This document shows positions 60,012 to 64,000 of a DNA stretch of 64,000 nt, piece after piece. Below the pieces are notes generated by a model that made no database searches, was not told the DNA's origin, and saw only the letters and a list, made by a program, of their open reading frames with translations. The first letter of the stretch is position 1; each line of letters starts with the position of its first letter. The position numbers and the translations under genes were made by a program. This DNA comes from Planococcus shenhongbingii (GTDB lineage: Bacteria; Bacillota; Bacilli; Bacillales_A; Planococcaceae): NCBI RefSeq assembly GCF_030413635.1, contig NZ_CP129235.1, forward strand, positions 1,736,001 through 1,800,000, in the 5' to 3' direction.

Positions 60012-61709
60012 ATGAACAAATTCACAGGACGCCCAGATTTAAAGCCTACACATCCCAATGAAACGAACGCAGGTTTAAATAACATCGTCATGTCGACTGC
60101 ACATTATGGAAATCAAGAGATGATCATGGAAAAAGATGTGCCTGTCAAAATGCGGGATGGAATTATCCTATACGTCAATGTATTCCGACCGAATAAGCCC
60201 GGGAAGTTTCCGGCGGTAATGAGCATGGATCCGTATAATAAGGACGGTTTGCCGCCCTATGATATTTTTCGTACTGTCTGGCCGACTTTAGGCGGCATCG
60301 ATACATCACTTTTCACTCCCTTCGAATCACCCGATCCCGGTTTTTGGGTGCCAAACGATTATGTGCTGGTAAAAATTGCTGCGCGGGGCAGCTCGAATTC
60401 AGAGGGGGAACTCTATCCGTGGACGAAAGCCGAAACACAAGATTATTACGACGTCATTGAATGGGCAGGGGTTCAAAACTGGTGCGATGGCAATGTGGGG
60501 CTAAACGGCGTTTCCTACTTGGCCATGACCCAGTGGCAAGTGGCCGCACTGAATCCTCCTCATCTAAAAGCAATCATTCCGTGGGAAGGGACGAGTGATT
60601 TGTATCGGGAATGGTACTTCCATGGCGGAATACCCGAAACGGTTTTCTCCTCTTCTTTCGAGCAATTATTAAAAAGTCGGTGGCCAAAAAACCAAGTGGA
60701 AAATTTGATGAAGGCGCAAAAAGACCATCCACTGCTCGATGAGTATTGGGAAGAGAGACAGGTTAACTTGTCCGACATAAGAGTGCCTATGTTTGTCTGC
60801 GCCAGCTGGTCGACCCAAGGCTTGCATTGCCGAGGTACCTTTGAAGGGTTCAAGCAAGCTTCCTCCGAAAATAAGTGGCTGCTAGTTCATGGCCGCAAGG
60901 AATGGGAAACTTATTACTTACGTGAATCGCTGGAGCAACAGAAGGAATTTTTCGATTATTTCCTGAAGAGCATCGAGAATGATTGGATGGATACCCCGCG
61001 GGTGCGTTACGAGGTCCGGGAAAAATTCTATAAGGGACAGATTCATAGCGCAGATGAATGGCCGATAGCTCGTACAAAGTATTCTGAGCTTTATTTAGAT
61101 GGGGAGGAAATGGCATTCCAACAGAGCCCTGTTCAGAACGAAACCCGACTTGCCTATAACGCGGAGCCCGAAGAGAAAGAAAATAATAATTTAAGGTTTA
61201 CCTTTACCGCTGAAGAGGACATCGAACTCACGGGAAATATGAAGCTCAAGCTCTGGGTCTCTGCCGATGACACGGATGATATGGATCTATTTGTCGGGAT
61301 TAAGAAATACGACAGACGCGGCAAAGAAGTGTTCCTGCCCAGCTTTAACCATCTTGAAAATGGTCAAGTGGCAAACGGGTGGCTGAGAGTTTCTCATAGA
61401 GAGCTGGATTTTGAAAGATCGACTCCTTATCAGCCTGTGCTTCAGCATAAGCGGTTATTGAAGCTGGATAAAGATGAGGTCGTTCCAGTAGAAATTGAAA
61501 TATTGCCTTCAAGCATTCTCCTAAGAGTGGGAGAAAGTCTGGTGCTGGTCATAAAAGGCAGCGAGATTGTTATTGAAGAAAACTCTACTGGGGTTCTACG
61601 GGGATACGGGCATACGGAAACCGTAAACAAAGGGACTCATTCAATTTATGCCGGAGGAAAGTACGATTCATTTCTTTTAGTACCGATGATTCCGAAAAAA
61701 GATGTATAA
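60012..61709 (+). CDS. CocE/NonD family alpha/beta-hydrolase (peptidase S15-like)
   Basis: 565 residues with the X-Pro dipeptidyl-peptidase/cocaine esterase layout. The alpha/beta-hydrolase core has KMRDGIILYVNVFRPNKPGK, VGLNGVSYLAMTQWQVAALN (nucleophile Ser in GVSY) and FEGFKQAS, with the catalytic His probably in LLVHGRKEWETYY. A C-terminal jelly-roll domain (FTFTAEEDIELTGNMKLKLW, LRVSHRELD) follows. The substrate (ester or acyl-peptide) is unknown. ATG 60012 follows GAGGAAGT. It is divergent from a TetR regulator, which suggests ligand-induced expression. Confidence 0.88.
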   Translation: MNKFTGRPDLKPTHPNETNAGLNNIVMSTAHYGNQEMIMEKDVPVKMRDGIILYVNVFRPNKPGKFPAVMSMDPYNKDGLPPYDIFRTVWPTLGGIDTSLFTPFESPDPGFWVPNDYVLVKIAARGSSNSEGELYPWTKAETQDYYDVIEWAGVQNWCDGNVGLNGVSYLAMTQWQVAALNPPHLKAIIPWEGTSDLYREWYFHGGIPETVFSSSFEQLLKSRWPKNQVENLMKAQKDHPLLDEYWEERQVNLSDIRVPMFVCASWSTQGLHCRGTFEGFKQASSENKWLLVHGRKEWETYYLRESLEQQKEFFDYFLKSIENDWMDTPRVRYEVREKFYKGQIHSADEWPIARTKYSELYLDGEEMAFQQSPVQNETRLAYNAEPEEKENNNLRFTFTAEEDIELTGNMKLKLWVSADDTDDMDLFVGIKKYDRRGKEVFLPSFNHLENGQVANGWLRVSHRELDFERSTPYQPVLQHKRLLKLDKDEVVPVEIEILPSSILLRVGESLVLVIKGSEIVIEENSTGVLRGYGHTETVNKGTHSIYAGGKYDSFLLVPMIPKKDV

Positions 61710-61881
61710 GGTTAGCGTTGTGCAGCAGGGAATAATCGCGATCTAAGCTGGACTGAGTTTTCCGGTTAGTTAATGAGTGGCGGATGCCATCGAAAGCGAA
61801 TGCGCACTCTTTCAATTTAAGGTTATGATTGAACCATTCAAAAAATTGCAAGGCAGTGGTTCCAACTCTTTGAGTAAGAAA

Positions 61882-61922
61882 AAACGCTAAGCCGGTTATG
61901 TTCAGAAGCTTAGCGTTTTTTT
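61882..61922 (+). terminator. Terminator downstream of the hydrolase
   Basis: AAAAACGCTAAGC pairs with GCTTAGCGTTTTT across a 15-nt loop, followed by more T residues. Confidence 0.85.
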
Positions 61923-62093
61923 GGGTTCAAGTAGTTGCGTGTCCACTTCAATAAGTTACAAAAAGACTCTTGCAGAAAAAGCTTTTTACTGATCTGATTT
62001 TCAGGTAGGGTTAAATTTGTGACGTCAGTTCTAAAAAATAACAGCGCTTTATAGGAACAAGTGATTCAATTAAAATAGAAAGGGGGATATAGA

Positions 62094-63032
62094 ATGTTTA
62101 CCATCTATAAAACCTCTCCTGATGGAATTCTAGAAGTACTAGAAAAATTTGAAAAAAATAGCTGGATTAATATTACCGTCCCGTCAAAAGAAGAACTGGA
62201 GGAAGTAGCCCGGCTTTGCAATATTCCGATCGGATTTCTGGAAGATCCACTCGATCTAGAAGAAAGTGCGCGCATTGAATATGATGAAGAGACTGCTAGT
62301 ACACTAATTATTAATGACTTTCCAGTAGTTGATTCAAATAATAAGCAGTTTAATTCGTACATCACCATTCCTATTGGCATCATCGTTGGGCCGGATTATA
62401 TCGTCACCATCTGTCAACAGCCGAGCAGCTTTTTAAACGCTCTTATTAAGAAAAATGTCAGCACTCTCATGAAAAGCCGTTTTGCACTCGAGGTATTATT
62501 GTCCATTTCGACTCAGTATCTGGACAATTTAAAAAACTTGAATAAGCACCGTCTCAAAATCGAACGGAACTTACGGGATTCATTAACGAACAAGCAACTT
62601 TATGACCTGATGGAAATTGAGAAAAGTTTAGTGTATTTTCTCACTTCATTAAAATCAAACGGGGATGTTCTCACCAAGCTGTTTCGTATACATTCCATAA
62701 AGCTGTATGAAGATGACAAGGATCTTTTGGAAGATGTAAAAATCGAAAATAACCAGGGGATTGAGACTACTGAATTATATACAAGAATATTAAGCAGCAT
62801 AACAGGTTCCTACTCGTCACTCATCTCCAATGAATTGAACAATACCATGAAAACTCTTACGTTATTTACAGTATTTCTAACGCTTCCGACATTGGTGTTC
62901 AGTTTCTTTGGAATGAATGTGTCGTTGCCTCTTGCGGATAAAGATCCGAAATCTTGGATTATTACATTGGGAATAGCCTTCGTGTTTGTTAATCTGATTG
63001 GATTGGCATTATGGAGAAGAAGAATTTTCTAG
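62094..63032 (+). CDS. CorA-family magnesium/divalent cation transporter
   Basis: 312 residues. A cytoplasmic alpha/beta domain and long helices precede two C-terminal membrane segments; the first ends in the family hallmark FFGMNV (GMN selectivity motif) within LFTVFLTLPTLVFSFFGMNV, and the second is IITLGIAFVFVNLIGLALW. A basic WRRRIF end is also typical. AAAGGGGGATATAGA precedes ATG 62094. The exact ion (Mg, Co, Ni, Zn) cannot be told from sequence. No Mg riboswitch is evident upstream. Confidence 0.92.
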   Translation: MFTIYKTSPDGILEVLEKFEKNSWINITVPSKEELEEVARLCNIPIGFLEDPLDLEESARIEYDEETASTLIINDFPVVDSNNKQFNSYITIPIGIIVGPDYIVTICQQPSSFLNALIKKNVSTLMKSRFALEVLLSISTQYLDNLKNLNKHRLKIERNLRDSLTNKQLYDLMEIEKSLVYFLTSLKSNGDVLTKLFRIHSIKLYEDDKDLLEDVKIENNQGIETTELYTRILSSITGSYSSLISNELNNTMKTLTLFTVFLTLPTLVFSFFGMNVSLPLADKDPKSWIITLGIAFVFVNLIGLALWRRRIF

Positions 63033-63050
63033 TTATCTTGCCCAAAAGGA

Positions 63051-63092
63051 AAAAGACAGCCGATTTTCAAAGAACGAGCTGTCTTTTATTTT
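63051..63092 (+). terminator. CorA gene terminator
   Basis: AAAGACAGC pairs with GCTGTCTTT, with a 16-nt loop, followed by T-rich sequence. Confidence 0.82.
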
Positions 63093-63513
63093 CCTTGATG
63101 ACATGAGTGAAATTCGTAGAGGGAGTTACTTACTAATAGATTAAGGAATAGATGCTTTTGAATGTAAAATAAAATGAGAATTTTTTAAAAAATCATTAAA
63201 TTACTACAAGGGAAGAAACTAGCAATGGGTTTCTTCTTTTTCTTTTGTTCGCAGAACTTTACTTCTACTGGTTTAGTGTATCCGGACTAATTGTCTTCAA
63301 GAAGTTCAAGAGAGTCAATAAACGGTAAAGCTGCCTTCTCGAAACTCCCTCTCTTGAGAAAGAAATCAAACTATTCTTTTTTTAGTCGATTTCAGCTAAA
63401 TGTTGGATTTCCAACAATATGGGCAACCTGTTGGTTTGTTCAGATCGCTGCGAATTCTATACTAAGTTGGACAACAAGTGTTGTAAATCTAAAAAGACAA
63501 GAGGGAATTACTC
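63093..63513. other. 420-nt interval before the azoreductase gene
   Basis: Mostly AT-rich with no credible gene. The notable item is a dyad TGTTGG-ATTT-CCAACA at 63401-63416, about 100 nt before the azoreductase start, followed by a -10-like TATACT near 63458. It may be the operator of a redox or quinone-responsive regulator encoded elsewhere. Confidence 0.45.
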
Positions 63514-64000
63514 ATGAACAAAGTGTTATTCATTACCGCAAATCCGAATGACGAAAACCATTCGTATAGTATGGCCGCAGGAAAGGCATTCATTGAAACC
63601 TATCAAGAAGCAAATGCAACCGATGAAATTGTAACTATAGATTTATTCCAGGAGCATGTTCCTCAGTTGGATGCAGAGGTGTTTAGCGGATGGGGAAAAC
63701 TTCGCGCGGGGCAGCCGGTAGACGCTCTTTCAGCGGAAGAACTGGCGAAAGTGGGGCGCCTGGATGAAATTCTGGAGCAATTCATGGCAGCTGATAAGAT
63801 GATTTTCGTCACGCCGATGTGGAACTTCTCTTTTCCGGCAGTGGTAAAATCCTACATTGACGCTATAGCCGTACCTGGAAAGACGTTTAAATATACGGCA
63901 ACGGGCGCCGTAGGCTTACTTCAAGATAAAAAAGTGTTCCACATTCAAGCGCGCGGCGATTTTTATTCAACAGGTCATTTAGCAGAGGAAGAGCTAGGCA
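63514..64000 (+). CDS. azoR: FMN-dependent NADH-azoreductase, N-terminal part
   Basis: The gene runs off the end of the window; 162 codons are seen. The flavodoxin-like fold begins [20 protein letters not shown], with [20 protein letters not shown] (FMN-binding PMWNFS) and the following [19 protein letters not shown], all typical of AzoR. These enzymes reduce azo compounds and quinones with NADH and protect against thiol and quinone stress. GAGGGAATTACTC precedes ATG 63514. Confidence 0.92.
   Translation, partial: MNKVLFITANPNDENHSYSMAAGKAFIETYQEANATDEIVTIDLFQEHVPQLDAEVFSGWGKLRAGQPVDALSAEELAKVGRLDEILEQFMAADKMIFVTPMWNFSFPAVVKSYIDAIAVPGKTFKYTATGAVGLLQDKKVFHIQARGDFYSTGHLAEEELG

Noticed and set aside
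63291..63551. An 86-codon plus-strand frame overlapping the azoreductase start.
   Set aside because: It begins without a ribosome binding site, has a Ser/Arg/Phe-rich translation and overlaps the well-supported azoR start in another frame.

Overview
The window reads as a low-to-mid GC Bacillota chromosome of the Planococcaceae, most likely Planococcus or a close relative. The evidence is strong protein resemblance to Bacillus subtilis families, AGGAGG ribosome binding sites with frequent TTG and GTG starts, and gene order that follows two separate B. subtilis blocks. These are yqiS-yqjP (ptb to the YqjP-like hydrolase) and the ccdA-yneK-citB-yneP-plsY-yneT-parE-parC block. The spore genes that sit inside the second block in B. 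subtilis (cotM, sspO, sspP, tlp) are missing, which fits a non-sporulating or poorly sporulating lineage. These identifications rest on reading the sequence and recall of families, not on database searches.

Region 1 (1-17,990) is a branched-chain amino acid and propionate catabolic island. It holds the end of ptb, then bcd, buk, the branched-chain 2-oxoacid dehydrogenase genes (E3, E1 alpha, E1 beta, E2), methylmalonyl-CoA mutase mutA/mutB with its GTPase chaperone, bacilliredoxin brxB, a YqjA-like membrane protein, methylmalonyl-CoA epimerase, a propionyl-CoA carboxylase-type carboxyltransferase and an M20 peptidase. Together they take Val/Ile/Leu to acyl-CoAs, to ATP through Ptb-Buk, and to succinyl-CoA through the methylmalonyl route. 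No biotin carboxylase subunit is present.

Region 2 (18,050-29,880) carries a Y-family polymerase, RNase Z, a LexA-box-bearing type I toxin module plus a toxin-less copy of it, NamA, ProC with a T-box leader, a YqjP-like hydrolase, a lipoprotein, argGH and a second Y-family polymerase with its own LexA box.

Region 3 (29,880-50,480) begins with repeats, then ccdA, ccdC, a DUF2621 protein, a DUF1659/DUF2922/YvrJ trio of tiny genes, a SCO protein, MscL, a lytic transglycosylase, a nicotinamidase-like hydrolase, a degenerate tyrosine recombinase, aconitase, yneP/Q/R, plsY, yneT and parE-parC. parEC has a LexA box in its leader, and dif-like half-sites follow parC.

Region 4 (50,480-64,000) looks accessory: an ArsR-controlled flavoprotein, two methyltransferases, an SDR, diaminopropionate ammonia-lyase, two TetR regulators next to a DsbA-like/YdhR pair and a CocE-type hydrolase, a CorA-like transporter and the start of an azoreductase.

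Recurring non-coding signals stand out: a dispersed GC-rich repeat family (about 1.3, 6.2, 23.2 and 41.4 kb), 21-nt-period tandem repeats at 18.1 and 53.1 kb, four LexA boxes, and many strong intrinsic terminators.
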